From NCBI GenBank assembly GCA_963830725.1, contig CAWHNO010000016.1, positions 310,001-374,000 of the forward strand: 64,000 nucleotides of DNA, in the 5' to 3' direction. How positions within the stretch are numbered: the stretch's first letter is position 1; each line of letters starts with the position of its first letter. Below, in pieces: positions 51,925-60,324 of this stretch. Source of the DNA: DASSUW01 sp963830725. Lineage in GTDB: Bacteria > Actinomycetota > Thermoleophilia > Solirubrobacterales > Solirubrobacteraceae. Made by a program: the position numbers and the translations under genes. The notes under the pieces were generated by a model, which had not been told where the DNA came from, searched no databases, and worked only from the letters and a program-made list of their open reading frames with translations.

Positions 51925-52814
51925 GGGTGCTCTCGATCGACGGCGGCGGGATCCGCGGGCTGATCGCCGCGCGCGTCCTGGCCGAGATCGAGCGGCGCTG
52001 CGGCCGCCGCGCAGGCGAGCTGTTCGACCTCGTGGCCGGGACCTCGACGGGCGCCATCATCGCCTGCGCGCTGACGAAGCCCGATCCGCTCTCGGCCGAA
52101 CGGATCGCGCGCATCTACCTCGAGGAGGGACCGGAGATCTTCAGCCGCTCGCTGCTCAAGCGGATCACCTCGGTCGAGGGATACCTCGACGAGCGCTACG
52201 ACTCCGACGGCCTGCTGACGTCGCTGCGGCGGCATCTCGGCGACGCGCGGCTCGCGGACGCGACGCCGGCCATCCTGCTCACCGCCTATGACCTCGAGCG
52301 CCGCAACGCGCTGCTGCTGCGCAACGGCGACGACATGTCGATGGTCGACGCCGCTCACGGCAGCGCGGCGGCGCCGAGCTACTTCGAGCCGGCGCGGGTG
52401 GGCGACCTCACGCTCGTCGACGGCGGCGTGTTCGCGACCAACCCGGCGATGTGCGCGTACGCGCAGGCCGACGGCGACGTGGAGCTGCTCGCCTCGCTCG
52501 GCAACGGCGAGCACACGCGCGTGCTGCCCTACGAGAAGGTGCGCGACTGGGGCCGGATCGAGTGGATCCGGCCCGCGCTCGACGTGGTCTTCGACGGCAC
52601 CGCGGATGCCGTCGACATCCAGCTCTCCGCCCTGATGGGCGACGACTACATGCGCTTCCAGACGCCGCTCGACGAGGCGAGCGACGACCTCGACGACGTG
52701 ACGCCCGAGAACCTCGCGGCGCTGGAGCGCGAGGCCGAGCAGCTGATCGCAGCCCGCGAGGCCGACCTCGCCCGGCTCTGCCAGCGGCTCAGCTCCGGCC
52801 GTGCGGAGCCGTGA
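51921..52814 (+). CDS. Patatin-like phospholipase
   Basis: The 297-residue patatin-like acyl hydrolase has the oxyanion loop SIDGGGIRGLIAARVL at the very N-terminus, the nucleophile elbow VAGTSTGAIIACAL (Ser about residue 45) and the dyad Asp in LVDGGVFATNP. There is no signal peptide, so it acts in the cytoplasm or at the membrane face, releasing fatty acids from phospholipids. The GTG start overlaps the preceding flavoprotein gene. The fold is of the short cPLA2/FabD-like bacterial type, similar to effector patatins, but no sensing gene accompanies it, so a defence role is not supported. Confidence 0.92.
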   Translation: MRVLSIDGGGIRGLIAARVLAEIERRCGRRAGELFDLVAGTSTGAIIACALTKPDPLSAERIARIYLEEGPEIFSRSLLKRITSVEGYLDERYDSDGLLTSLRRHLGDARLADATPAILLTAYDLERRNALLLRNGDDMSMVDAAHGSAAAPSYFEPARVGDLTLVDGGVFATNPAMCAYAQADGDVELLASLGNGEHTRVLPYEKVRDWGRIEWIRPALDVVFDGTADAVDIQLSALMGDDYMRFQTPLDEASDDLDDVTPENLAALEREAEQLIAAREADLARLCQRLSSGRAEP

Positions 52815-52835
52815 AGTCGAGGCCGAGCGGCCCGA

Positions 52836-55136
52836 TCAGGCTTCGGCTTCGCGCGGCACCGGGCCGAGCGACACCGGCGCGGTGTGCAGCGCGCGCAGGC
52901 GCACCTCGCGCCAGGAGAGGCCCTCCTTGACGAGCGCGGGAGCGCCCATCACGACGGCCGTGGCGATCTCCACGGCCTGGAGGATGATCCCGTAGCCGAG
53001 CGCCTGCGCGGGATCGACGCCGTAGGCGCCGGTCAGCACCGCCAGGCAGGCGGCCTGGAAGACGCCGAGGTTGGAGGGCGTGAGCGGCAGCACGGCGGTC
53101 ACGTTGACCGCGAACAGCACGGCGGCGGCCGCCCCCATGTCGAGGTCGAGCCCGAGCGCGACGAGCAGCACGTAGCACGAGACCCACTGCAGGGCCCAGG
53201 CGCCGAGCTGCATGGTCACGGCCTCGAACCCCAGCCGCGGCGAGCGGAACACGCGCAGGCCGGAGCGCACGCGCGTGAGCGCCTCGCGCGCCTGGGTCAT
53301 CCAGCGGTGCACGCGCACCGAGCGAGACGGCAGGCCCGAGCGCAGCAGCGCCGGCGCCACGAGCACCGCGCACAGGACGGCGAACGGCGCGAGCGCGTAC
53401 CACAGCAGCGCCTGCTGACGGCCGGCGAACAGCCCGATCGTGGTGAACATGACGGCGCCGAGGATCACGAGCGCGAGCACGTTGAGCAGCGTCTGCGAGA
53501 CGAGCGTGCCGAGCACGGCGGGCAGGCGCTCACGCGGCCGGCCGAGCCGCCGCGCCACGATCAGGGCGCGCGACGGCTCTCCGAGCCTGGCCGGCAGCGT
53601 GGCCGACATCAGCACGCCGATCGTCGTGCCCTGGATCGAGTCGATCAGCCGCGGCAGCGCGTCGGGCAGCGCCGCGCGCAGGATCGCGTGCCACGCGACG
53701 GCGCGCGCGAGCATCGAGACGCACATGAGCGCCAGCCCGACGAGCACCCAGACGGGCTGGGACTCGACCAGGGCCTGGGCGATCGGGCGCATCCCGATGC
53801 GCTCGAGCGCGAGCACCGTCCCGGCCGCGGCGCCGGCCATCGCCGCGCCGAGCACGAGCCGGCGGGCGACGCGCAGTGCGCGGTGGCCGCCGGCCGCGGG
53901 CACCGGGTCGAGCGACGGAAGGCGGCGCGCGCGAGAGCGCGGGCGCAGGTCGGCGGGCAGTGCGCCGATCCGGATCGCGGCGCGCTGCGGCGCCGTCTGC
54001 GGCTGCGGCACGGCGCGGGCGTCGTGGTAGGCGGTCACGACCTGCTCGGCGACACGTGGCCAGGCGTACCGCTCGGCGCTGCGGACGGCGTTGGCACCGA
54101 GCCGCGCCGTCCGCTCGGGATCGAGCGCGAGGTCGCGCAGCGTCTCGGCCAGGCGCGTGGCATCGCCGCGCGGGACGAGCAGCCCGTCGGAACCGTCGCT
54201 GACCACGTCGCGATAGCCCGCAATGTCGGACGCCACGACCGGGCGGCCGGCGGCGAAGGCCTCCGTCAGCACCATCCCGAACGACTCGCCGCCCAGCGAC
54301 GGCGCGCACAGCAGGTCGGCGTCGTGCAGCGCGGCCAGGCGGGCGGCGTCGTCGACGCGGCCGAGTGCGGTGACGCCCGCGGCGTCGACCAGCAGCGGCG
54401 CGATCTCGTCCTGCGTGGCGCCGATGATCGTCAGCTCGGCGGGGACCTGGCCGCGCAGCGCCTCGAAGGCGCGCACCAGCACCGGCAATCCCTTGCGCTC
54501 GACCGTCTGGCCGACGAAGACGATCCGCAGCGGGTCGCCGGGCGCGCGGCGGCGGGGCGCCGTGTGCTCGGGCAGCACGACCCCGTTCGGCACGATCCGG
54601 TAGTGGCCGCCGTAGAAGCGCCTGCCGGTCCACGCCGCGGCCTCGGACACCGCGATGCGCAGATGGAGGCGGTTGAGCTTGCGGCGGGCGCCTAGCGTGG
54701 CGGCGATGTAGTGCGCCGGGCGCGACTCCGAGTAGCAGTGGAAGGTCCCGACGAGCGGCGCGTCGACGCTCGTCAGGGCGTCCCAGCCGATCACGGGCGT
54801 CACCGGCTCGTGCAGGTGCACGACGTCGGGCGCGAAGGCCCGCAGCTCGCGCCGCAGCGTGGAGACGGTCGACGGGGTTCCCGCGAGGTTGGACACGGCG
54901 CCGTTCGACGGCCAGCCGAGCGTGCCGCCGAGCGGCACGAGCCACTCCGGGCGCGTGCGCTCCTGCGGCCGCGCGCCGCGGTGCAGCAGCGCGGTCGCGC
55001 GCGTGTCGTGGTCGAAGGGGGCGAACACGCGAATCTCGTGCCCGCCGGCCTCCAGCTCGCCCGCGAGCGCCTCGATATGGCGCGTCACGCCGCCCGGATA
55101 CGTCCACGAGTACGGGGAGACGAGGGCGGCCCGCAT
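52836..55136 (-). CDS. GT4 glycosyltransferase fused to flippase-like membrane domain
   Basis: The 766-residue fusion has a GT-B family 4 glycosyltransferase at about 1-385. SPYSWTYPGGVTRHIEALAGELEAGGHEI carries the acceptor-site Gly loop, PDVVHLHEPVTPVIGWDAL is PimA-like, and GESFGMVLTEAFAAGRPVVASDIAGYRDVV is the EX7E donor-nucleotide motif. Residues about 430-750 form a lysylphosphatidylglycerol-synthase-TM/AglD-like membrane domain with about eight helices, including GVLMSATLPARLGEPSRALIVARRLGR and LPLTPSNLGVFQAACLAVL. The first part probably mannosylates a lipid such as phosphatidylinositol; the second may flip or position the product. The gene stands alone, convergent with the patatin gene. 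Confidence 0.9.
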   Translation of the reverse strand: MRAALVSPYSWTYPGGVTRHIEALAGELEAGGHEIRVFAPFDHDTRATALLHRGARPQERTRPEWLVPLGGTLGWPSNGAVSNLAGTPSTVSTLRRELRAFAPDVVHLHEPVTPVIGWDALTSVDAPLVGTFHCYSESRPAHYIAATLGARRKLNRLHLRIAVSEAAAWTGRRFYGGHYRIVPNGVVLPEHTAPRRRAPGDPLRIVFVGQTVERKGLPVLVRAFEALRGQVPAELTIIGATQDEIAPLLVDAAGVTALGRVDDAARLAALHDADLLCAPSLGGESFGMVLTEAFAAGRPVVASDIAGYRDVVSDGSDGLLVPRGDATRLAETLRDLALDPERTARLGANAVRSAERYAWPRVAEQVVTAYHDARAVPQPQTAPQRAAIRIGALPADLRPRSRARRLPSLDPVPAAGGHRALRVARRLVLGAAMAGAAAGTVLALERIGMRPIAQALVESQPVWVLVGLALMCVSMLARAVAWHAILRAALPDALPRLIDSIQGTTIGVLMSATLPARLGEPSRALIVARRLGRPRERLPAVLGTLVSQTLLNVLALVILGAVMFTTIGLFAGRQQALLWYALAPFAVLCAVLVAPALLRSGLPSRSVRVHRWMTQAREALTRVRSGLRVFRSPRLGFEAVTMQLGAWALQWVSCYVLLVALGLDLDMGAAAAVLFAVNVTAVLPLTPSNLGVFQAACLAVLTGAYGVDPAQALGYGIILQAVEIATAVVMGAPALVKEGLSWREVRLRALHTAPVSLGPVPREAEA

Positions 55137-55213
55137 CGACGCAATGCTACGGGTGCGCCAGGACCGCCTCGGTTCGGTTAGCCCCCGTGGCGCACGTATC
55201 CTGTGCCGCAGCC

Positions 55214-55906
55214 ATGCCGGAGCGCCATTTCGTCAAGTACACGTTTCTCAAGGTCGACCCCGCCTGGCGGCGGCTCGAGGACGCCGAGCGGGCGATCCAC
55301 AAGCGCGAGTTCCTGGCCGCCTGCGAGGACTTCGCGTCCGAGCGGCTGCTGCGCGCCTTCTCGCTCGTCGGGACGCGCGGCGACGCCGACATGATGTTGC
55401 TCAGCCAGGCGACGAACCTGGAGCGGATCCACGAGTTCCACGTCGTGCTCAGCCAGAGCGGGCTGATGAAGTGGTGCGAGACGCCGTACTCCTACCTCGC
55501 GCTGACGAAGCCGTCGGAGTACTCCGACGAGTCGCGCCTCGAGGTCCGTCCCGCGCACGGCAAGTACCTCTTCGTCTATCCGTTCGTGAAGACGCGCGAG
55601 TGGTACCGCGTCCCGCCCGACGAGCGCTGGAAGATCATGCAGGAGCACATCGCGGTCGGCCGCGAGTACCCGCAGATCGACCTCAACACGAGCTACTCGT
55701 TCGGGCTCGACGACCAGGAGTTCGTGGTCGCCTTCGAGACCGACGACCCAGCCGCCTTCCTCGACCTCGTCCAGCGCCTGCGCACCACCGAGGCCTCGGC
55801 CTACACCAAGCGCGACACCCCGACCTTCACCTGCGTCTCATGCTCTGTCGAGCGGGCGCTCAACGCGCTCGACGGGACGCCGCTGACGGTCGAGCTCAGC
55901 GTCTGA
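55214..55906 (+). CDS. Chlorite dismutase family heme protein
   Basis: The 230-residue Cld-family protein begins HFVKYTFLKVDPAWRRL and has LSQSGLMKWCETPYSYLALTKPSEYS and FVYPFVKTREWYRVPPDERWKIMQEHIAVGREYPQIDLNTSYSFGLDDQEFVVAFETDDPAAFLDLVQRLR. The His in QEHIAVGR fits the proximal heme ligand. The family includes coproheme decarboxylase (HemQ), but the C-terminal part with FTCVSCSVERALNAL has a CxxC not found in classic HemQ. It could be a HemQ variant for heme synthesis or a separate redox branch. The ATG is chosen by TATCCT 11 nt upstream. No heme genes are adjacent. Confidence 0.88.
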   Translation: MPERHFVKYTFLKVDPAWRRLEDAERAIHKREFLAACEDFASERLLRAFSLVGTRGDADMMLLSQATNLERIHEFHVVLSQSGLMKWCETPYSYLALTKPSEYSDESRLEVRPAHGKYLFVYPFVKTREWYRVPPDERWKIMQEHIAVGREYPQIDLNTSYSFGLDDQEFVVAFETDDPAAFLDLVQRLRTTEASAYTKRDTPTFTCVSCSVERALNALDGTPLTVELSV

Positions 55907-55956
55907 CGGCTCCTCGGCGCACGAGCCCGCGATCGTCGTGCGGAGGGACGAAGCGG

Positions 55957-56379
55957 CTAGCCGGCGACGACCGCGCTGATGGTCACCGCGCCGAGCGCCT
56001 TCGCCACCGACACGCGGTGGTGGCCGTCGCGGATCGCGTAGCCGTCGCCGACCGCGACGACCGAGATCGGCGGCAGCGTGACGCCGCGATGGAACGCCAT
56101 CCAGACGCGCTGCCAGCGGCAGCGCGTCTCCTTGGAGGGCCGGAAGTGCTGGTCGAACTGCGCGGCGCGATTGGGCTCGGTCGTGCCCGCGATGGACTCG
56201 AGCCGGATCTCGTGGACGCCGCGCTCGCCCGGGCGGCGGCGAGTGAACTCGTCATACACCGGGAGCCCGCACACGGTGCGCCCGAGACGGCGCACACGGG
56301 CGACGAACGCGGCGCGGCGGCGCGCACGTGAAGCCGCGATGAACGCGCGCTCGGCCTCGAGTTGGCTCCAGTGGTTCAT
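55957..56379 (-). CDS. ParB-like domain protein
   Basis: The 140-residue protein ends in a ParB/Srx-type fold: LPPISVVAVGDGYAIRDGHHRVSVAKALGAVTISAVV. The GxxxRDGHHR motif of ParB-like domains is complete. The front half is basic and helical (FIAASRARRRAAFVARVRRLGR) and may bind nucleic acid or lipid surfaces. Such stand-alone domains may use CTP, or may be inactive scaffolds. ATG was preferred because GATAGT lies 7 nt upstream on the coding strand. The protein is not a chromosome-partition ParB: the HTH and dimerisation parts are absent. Confidence 0.8.
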   Translation of the reverse strand: MNHWSQLEAERAFIAASRARRRAAFVARVRRLGRTVCGLPVYDEFTRRRPGERGVHEIRLESIAGTTEPNRAAQFDQHFRPSKETRCRWQRVWMAFHRGVTLPPISVVAVGDGYAIRDGHHRVSVAKALGAVTISAVVAG

Positions 56380-56466
56380 TGCGGCAACTATCCCGCCCGC
56401 GGGCCGCAGCGGCGATACGGCCTGCTGGCGACCGAGGTGGCGGATGATCACCCGGGCGCGGTACGG

Positions 56467-56949
56467 CTAGCGCCCCGGGTCGGGCAGGCAGTCGTCGAGA
56501 CGGTTGTCCTCGGCGAAGGGCCGCGTCTCGCGCGCGATCTGCGTGAACTCCTCGGACAGGTCGGTGAGCTTCTCCTGGTCGCCCGCCCGGGTGGCGTCGG
56601 CCAGCTCCGGGATCAGGTCGAACGCGCGCTGCACGCCGTCGAGGAAGCTCGTCCAGTCCTCGGCGAGGTCGGACGGCGGCTCGAGCGCCCGCAGGCGCTC
56701 CATGTACGGCTCGTACGTCTCCGCCGTCCGCTCCAGCACCGTGGCCACGGCCGCCCGCTGCTCCTCGAGGGACTCCTGGTTCCCGGCGCTGTCCTGCTCC
56801 TCGCGCGTGACCTCCTGGATCCTCTGCTCGCCCTCGCGGCAGATCCGGTTGGCGTCGTCCACGAAGTCGTCCGTCGAGGAGCCGTCATCGCCGCCGCAGC
56901 CCGCCAGGACGGGCAATGCGAGCGCGAGGATGAGCAGCCGCCGGGTCAT
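56467..56949 (-). CDS. Hypothetical lipoprotein
   Basis: The 160-residue product has a lipoprotein signal, RRLLILALALPVLAGCGG (Cys about 18), then an acidic linker and an all-helical domain: FVDDANRICREGEQRIQEVTREE, ERTAETYEPYMERLRALEPPSDLAEDWTSFLDGVQRAFDLIPELADA and a last Cys in LDDCLPDPG. Two Cys (ANRICRE and LDDCL) may form a disulfide. The family is common as an outer-face helical lipoprotein in actinobacteria, but no function is known. The ATG was chosen at the signal peptide; an in-frame extension of 32 residues would destroy it. Confidence 0.8.
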   Translation of the reverse strand: MTRRLLILALALPVLAGCGGDDGSSTDDFVDDANRICREGEQRIQEVTREEQDSAGNQESLEEQRAAVATVLERTAETYEPYMERLRALEPPSDLAEDWTSFLDGVQRAFDLIPELADATRAGDQEKLTDLSEEFTQIARETRPFAEDNRLDDCLPDPGR

Positions 56950-57052
56950 GACGCCCCATACCTTGCCGATGTTGGTCGCATGACGCAGCTTCAGGCAGAG
57001 CGCTTCCGGCTCGTGACGCGCATCAACGCCGACGGTTGACGACACAACGAAC

Positions 57053-57073
57053 TAAGGGGGTCTGACCCCCTTA
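57053..57073. repeat. Short perfect palindrome TAAGGGGGT-CTG-ACCCCCTTA
   Basis: A 9-bp perfect stem with a CTG loop lies just outside the left end of the large repeat element and about 105 bp upstream of the lipoprotein start. The GGGGTCTGACCCC core is of the kind seen in short REP-type palindromes. Confidence 0.55.
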
Positions 57074-57082
57074 CGAGTGGTC

Positions 57083-57238
57083 GTGGCCGGAAGTTCCGCG
57101 CATAACCCGGCGGAGTCCGGGTCGTGTCTGCCGGTGCACGGGATCCGCGAGCATGCTGGTGGCACGTGACCGGATGCCGGGTGCCGGCAGACGCGGGCCG
57201 GGCCCGCCGGAATGCGTGGAACTTTCGGCCGCGGCCAC
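57083..57238. repeat. Dispersed long-palindrome element, copy 2 (full)
   Basis: A 156-bp near-complete palindrome starts GTGGCC and ends GGCCAC. The arms contain GGAAGTTCCGCGCATAACCC and its counterpart, and a second inner stem, GTCTGCCGG with CCGGCAGAC, extends it. Its inner segments match copy 1 at 12.05 kb and its left arm matches the half copy at 38.39 kb. It ends directly at a TAGGCT box that precedes the second AlkA gene, so it may influence that promoter. Confidence 0.8.
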
Positions 57239-57253
57239 TAGGCTCCGGGGCCC

Positions 57254-57874
57254 GTGCTGGCCCCGGACGCCCATCTCAGCCGCGCCGACCCCGTCATGGC
57301 GCGGCTGATCGACGAGGGTGGGCCGCTGCCGGAGAAGCTGGACCGGCGCGGCCGGCCCGAGGATCCCTATGGGGTGCTGATGCGTGCGATCGCCGGCCAG
57401 CAGCTCTCCGTGAAGGCAGCGGCCTCGATCTGGCAGCGGCTGCTCGACCGCTTCGGCGGCCACGTCCCCACGCCGGAGCAGATCCTGGTCGACGACCCCG
57501 ACGAGCTGCGCGTCGCGTGCGGGTTCAGCCGCGCCAAGGTCGTCTACCTGCGCTCGCTGGCCGAGCACGTCCTGTCCGGCGAGCTCGAGCTCGACCGGCT
57601 GCCCGACCTGGCCGACGGCGAGGTGATCCGCGAGCTGACCGCGGTCAAGGGCATCGGCGAGTGGACCGCCCACATGTTCCTGATGTTCACGCTGAAGCGG
57701 CCGGACGTGCTCCCGACGGGCGATCTCGGGGTGCGCAACGCGGCAATGCGTGCGTACGGGCTCGAGCGCCCGCCGGCGCCCGCCGAGCTGACGGCGCTGG
57801 CCGAGCCGTGGCGTCCGCACCGCACGCGCGCGTGCCTGTACCTCTGGCGGAGCCTCGACAACGAGCCGGCCTGA
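57254..57874 (+). CDS. DNA-3-methyladenine glycosylase, short AlkA form
   Basis: The 206-residue HhH-GPD glycosylase lacks the N-terminal AlkA domain. It has PYGVLMRAIAGQQLSVKAAASIWQRLLDRFGG, the helix-hairpin-helix LTAVKGIGEWTAHMFLMFTL and the catalytic Asp in VLPTGDLGVRNAAM (about residue 158). It resembles eukaryotic Mag-type and archaeal AlkA enzymes that remove 3-methyladenine. Together with the longer AlkA at 13 kb it gives the cell two alkylation glycosylases. The GTG is 9 nt after a TAGGCT box bordering the repeat element. Confidence 0.92.
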   Translation: MLAPDAHLSRADPVMARLIDEGGPLPEKLDRRGRPEDPYGVLMRAIAGQQLSVKAAASIWQRLLDRFGGHVPTPEQILVDDPDELRVACGFSRAKVVYLRSLAEHVLSGELELDRLPDLADGEVIRELTAVKGIGEWTAHMFLMFTLKRPDVLPTGDLGVRNAAMRAYGLERPPAPAELTALAEPWRPHRTRACLYLWRSLDNEPA

Positions 57875-57897
57875 CCTGGCTACCCTCATCCACCGTG

Positions 57898-58902
57898 ATG
57901 AGGAGGCTTGTGCTTGCCGCGCTGCTGGCCGGCGCCATGGTCGGCTGCGGCGGTGACGACGGGAGCTCCGAGGACCCGGTCAGCCGCGTCCCGGCCGAGG
58001 GCGGGCTGCAGGAGCAGGTTCGCGCCGCCTCGCAACCCGACGCCGCGGCCTTCCCGGCGTCGGACGGCAAGACCCTCAACCAGGTCGCCGAGGAGGTCAA
58101 GGGCGGCGGCTCCACCGAGGTCGGCCTCGCCACCTCGGTGTTCACCGTCGGCAAGAGCCGGCTGGCCTTCGGGATGATCGACGACCAGGGCCAGTTCGTG
58201 TACGGGCCGACCGCCGTCTACATGGCGCCGACGCCCGACGACCCCGCCGAGGGCCCGTTCCTCGCGCCCGCCGACGTGCTCATCACCCAGGGCCGCTACC
58301 GCTCGCGCCAGGCCGCGGAGGAGAGCGATCCGTTCGCCGCCGTCTATCAGGCGCAGGTCGAGTTCGACCAGAAGGGACCGTGGGCCGTCCTGGTGGTCAC
58401 GCAGACCGGCAACACATTCGTCGCCGCGCCGACGAGCGTCGAGGTCAACACCAAGAAGGCCGATCAGATCCCCGACGCCGGCGAGGCCGCCCCGAAGGTG
58501 GCGACCGACACGCTGGCCTCCGTCGGCGGCGACGAGGAGCTGCTCGACACGCGCACGCCGCCGAGCGACATGCACGAGCACAGCTTCGACGAGGTCCTCG
58601 GCACCAAGCCGGTGGCGCTGCTGTTCTCGACCCCGCAGCTGTGCCAGTCGCGCGTCTGCGGGCCGGTGACCGACATCGCGCTCCAGATGAAGTCGAAGTA
58701 CGGCGACGAGATGGAGTTCATCCATCAGGAGGTCTACGTCGACAACGACCCGAACATGGGCCTGCGCAAGCCGCTGCAGGCCTTCCGGCTGCGCACCGAG
58801 CCGTGGCTGTTCGTGGTCGGCGCCGACGGGAAGATCACGGCGCGGCTCGAGGGCTCGTTCGGGCTGAACGGCTTCGAGGACGCGATCAAGACCGCGCTGT
58901 AG
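57898..58902 (+). CDS. Lipoprotein with thioredoxin-like domain
   Basis: The 334-residue lipoprotein has signal MRRLVLAALLAGAMVGC, then an Ig-like region with STEVGLATSVFTVGKSRLAFGMIDDQGQFVYGPTAVYMAP. A C-terminal thioredoxin-like domain (about 225-334) has KPVALLFSTPQLCQSRVCGPVTDIALQMKSKYGDEMEFIHQEVY and WLFVVGADGKITARLEGSFG. The LCQSRVCGP motif has Cys-x4-Cys instead of CxxC, reminiscent of SCO1-type copper or redox proteins. It is anchored outside the membrane. The next gene, for a polytopic membrane protein, starts only 3 bp later, so the two probably form one unit. TACCCT lies 8 nt before a GTG that precedes the chosen ATG. Confidence 0.85.
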   Translation: MRRLVLAALLAGAMVGCGGDDGSSEDPVSRVPAEGGLQEQVRAASQPDAAAFPASDGKTLNQVAEEVKGGGSTEVGLATSVFTVGKSRLAFGMIDDQGQFVYGPTAVYMAPTPDDPAEGPFLAPADVLITQGRYRSRQAAEESDPFAAVYQAQVEFDQKGPWAVLVVTQTGNTFVAAPTSVEVNTKKADQIPDAGEAAPKVATDTLASVGGDEELLDTRTPPSDMHEHSFDEVLGTKPVALLFSTPQLCQSRVCGPVTDIALQMKSKYGDEMEFIHQEVYVDNDPNMGLRKPLQAFRLRTEPWLFVVGADGKITARLEGSFGLNGFEDAIKTAL

Positions 58903-58905
58903 CCG

Positions 58906-60324
58906 ATGCGCCGGCGCGTCGCCCCCGCCCTGCTGGTCGCTCTCGGCGCCATGGCGATGCCGGCGGCGGCGGCCGCTCACGGCGGGCCGATCCAGCGCAA
59001 CCCGCTTCCGATCGACGAGATCTACTTCGCGTGGGGCGCCGCGGCGGTGCTCGTGGTCTCGTTCGCGGCCCTGGCGCTGCTGTGGCCGGAGCCCAAGCTC
59101 GAGAATCCGCCGTGGCGGCCGCTGCCGCTCGGTCTCGGCGCCGTGCTCGGCAGCCGCGGGGTCGAGATCCTCTGCGGCGCGATCGGCGTCCTGCTCCTCG
59201 CGGTCGTCGTGGTCGCCGGCTACATCGGGCCCGACTCGGCCTCCGACAACCTCGCGCCGACCTTCATCATGATCACCTTCTGGGTCGGCCTCGTCATCGC
59301 GTCGATCCTGTTCGGAGACGTCTTCCGCGCCTTCAACCCGTGGCGGGCGATCGGCCGAGCGACGGGCGCGCTCGTCGGCCGCCGCGCGCCCGCGCGCCGT
59401 CCCTACCCGGAGCGGCTCGGCCGCTGGCCCGCCGCGCTCGGGCTGCTGATGTTCACCTGGATCGAGCTGGTCGGCGGGTGGGCCGACACGCCGTCCACGC
59501 TGGTCACGGCGGTCGTCGGCTACACCGTGGTCACGCTCGCCGCGCAGTCGGTGTGGGGCGTGGACACCTGGATGCGCCGCGGCGAGGCGTTCTCGGTCTA
59601 CTTCAACCTGCTGTCGCGCATCAGCCCGATCGAGACGCGCGACCGCGTCGTCGGCCTGCGCCCGCCGCTCGCCGGCCTGCCGCGCCTCGACCCCGCGCCC
59701 GGCACCGTCGCCTTCGTGATGGTGATGATCGGCACGGTCACCTATGACGGCCTCAGCCAGGGAGCGCTGTGGGGCTCGATCGAGCCGGAGCTGCAGGACC
59801 TCTTCACCTCGCTCGGCATGGCCGTCGAGGGCGCGCTCGAGCTCGCCGGGACGATCGGGCTGGTGGGGTCCGTGCTCCTGATCGCCGGGTTCTACGCGCT
59901 CGGGATGGAGGGCGCGCGCTCGGTCGGCAGCGGCCTCAGCGCTGCCCAGCTGCGGATGACCTTCGCGCACTCGCTGGTGCCGATCGCCGCGGTCTACGTC
60001 ATCGCCCACTACCTGACCTACCTGCTGTACGAGGGCCAGGCGATCCAGTACCTCGCGGCGGACCCGTTCGGCCAGGGATGGGACCTGTTCGGCACCGCCT
60101 CGGCGGCGATCGACTTCTCGCTGATCGGCGAGCACGCCACCTGGTATCTGCGGGTCGGCCTGGTGGTCGTCGGCCACGTGGCGGCGCTCGCGCTCGCTCA
60201 CGACCGCGCGCTGACGACCTACGGCCAGGCCAACGAGGCCGTGCGGTCGCAGTACTGGATGCTGAGCATCATGGTCGGCTTCACGATGCTCGCGCTCTGG
60301 CTGCTCTACCAGGCCGGTCGCTAG
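58906..60324 (+). CDS. Polytopic membrane protein of the actinobacterial 'fenitrothion hydrolase' family
   Basis: The 472-residue protein has an N-terminal signal-like segment ending AAAAAHGGPIQRNPLPIDEIYFAWG and about eleven further membrane helices. Conserved points are WPEPKLENPPWRPLPLG, FGDVFRAFNPWRAIGRA, YPERLGRWPAALGLLMFTWIELV and VIAHYLTYLLYEGQ. Relatives in this class are often labelled fenitrothion hydrolase from distant similarity, but no hydrolytic motif is visible and the label should not be taken as function. The AHGG motif after the signal could bind copper. Coupled to a SCO-like lipoprotein, a metal-related role is an open possibility. Its TAG stop shares CTAG with the convergent gene. 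Confidence 0.75.
   Translation: MRRRVAPALLVALGAMAMPAAAAAHGGPIQRNPLPIDEIYFAWGAAAVLVVSFAALALLWPEPKLENPPWRPLPLGLGAVLGSRGVEILCGAIGVLLLAVVVVAGYIGPDSASDNLAPTFIMITFWVGLVIASILFGDVFRAFNPWRAIGRATGALVGRRAPARRPYPERLGRWPAALGLLMFTWIELVGGWADTPSTLVTAVVGYTVVTLAAQSVWGVDTWMRRGEAFSVYFNLLSRISPIETRDRVVGLRPPLAGLPRLDPAPGTVAFVMVMIGTVTYDGLSQGALWGSIEPELQDLFTSLGMAVEGALELAGTIGLVGSVLLIAGFYALGMEGARSVGSGLSAAQLRMTFAHSLVPIAAVYVIAHYLTYLLYEGQAIQYLAADPFGQGWDLFGTASAAIDFSLIGEHATWYLRVGLVVVGHVAALALAHDRALTTYGQANEAVRSQYWMLSIMVGFTMLALWLLYQAGR

Noticed and set aside
51921..52814. Patatin as effector of an anti-phage (CBASS-like) system
   Set aside because: The class III cyclase in the window lies 43 kb away and is of the adenylate type; no CD-NTase, sensor or HNH partner is adjacent.
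57053..57238. Insertion sequence with terminal inverted repeats at 57 kb
   Set aside because: The region has long inverted arms but no transposase frame and no evident target-site duplication, so it is listed as a palindromic repeat.
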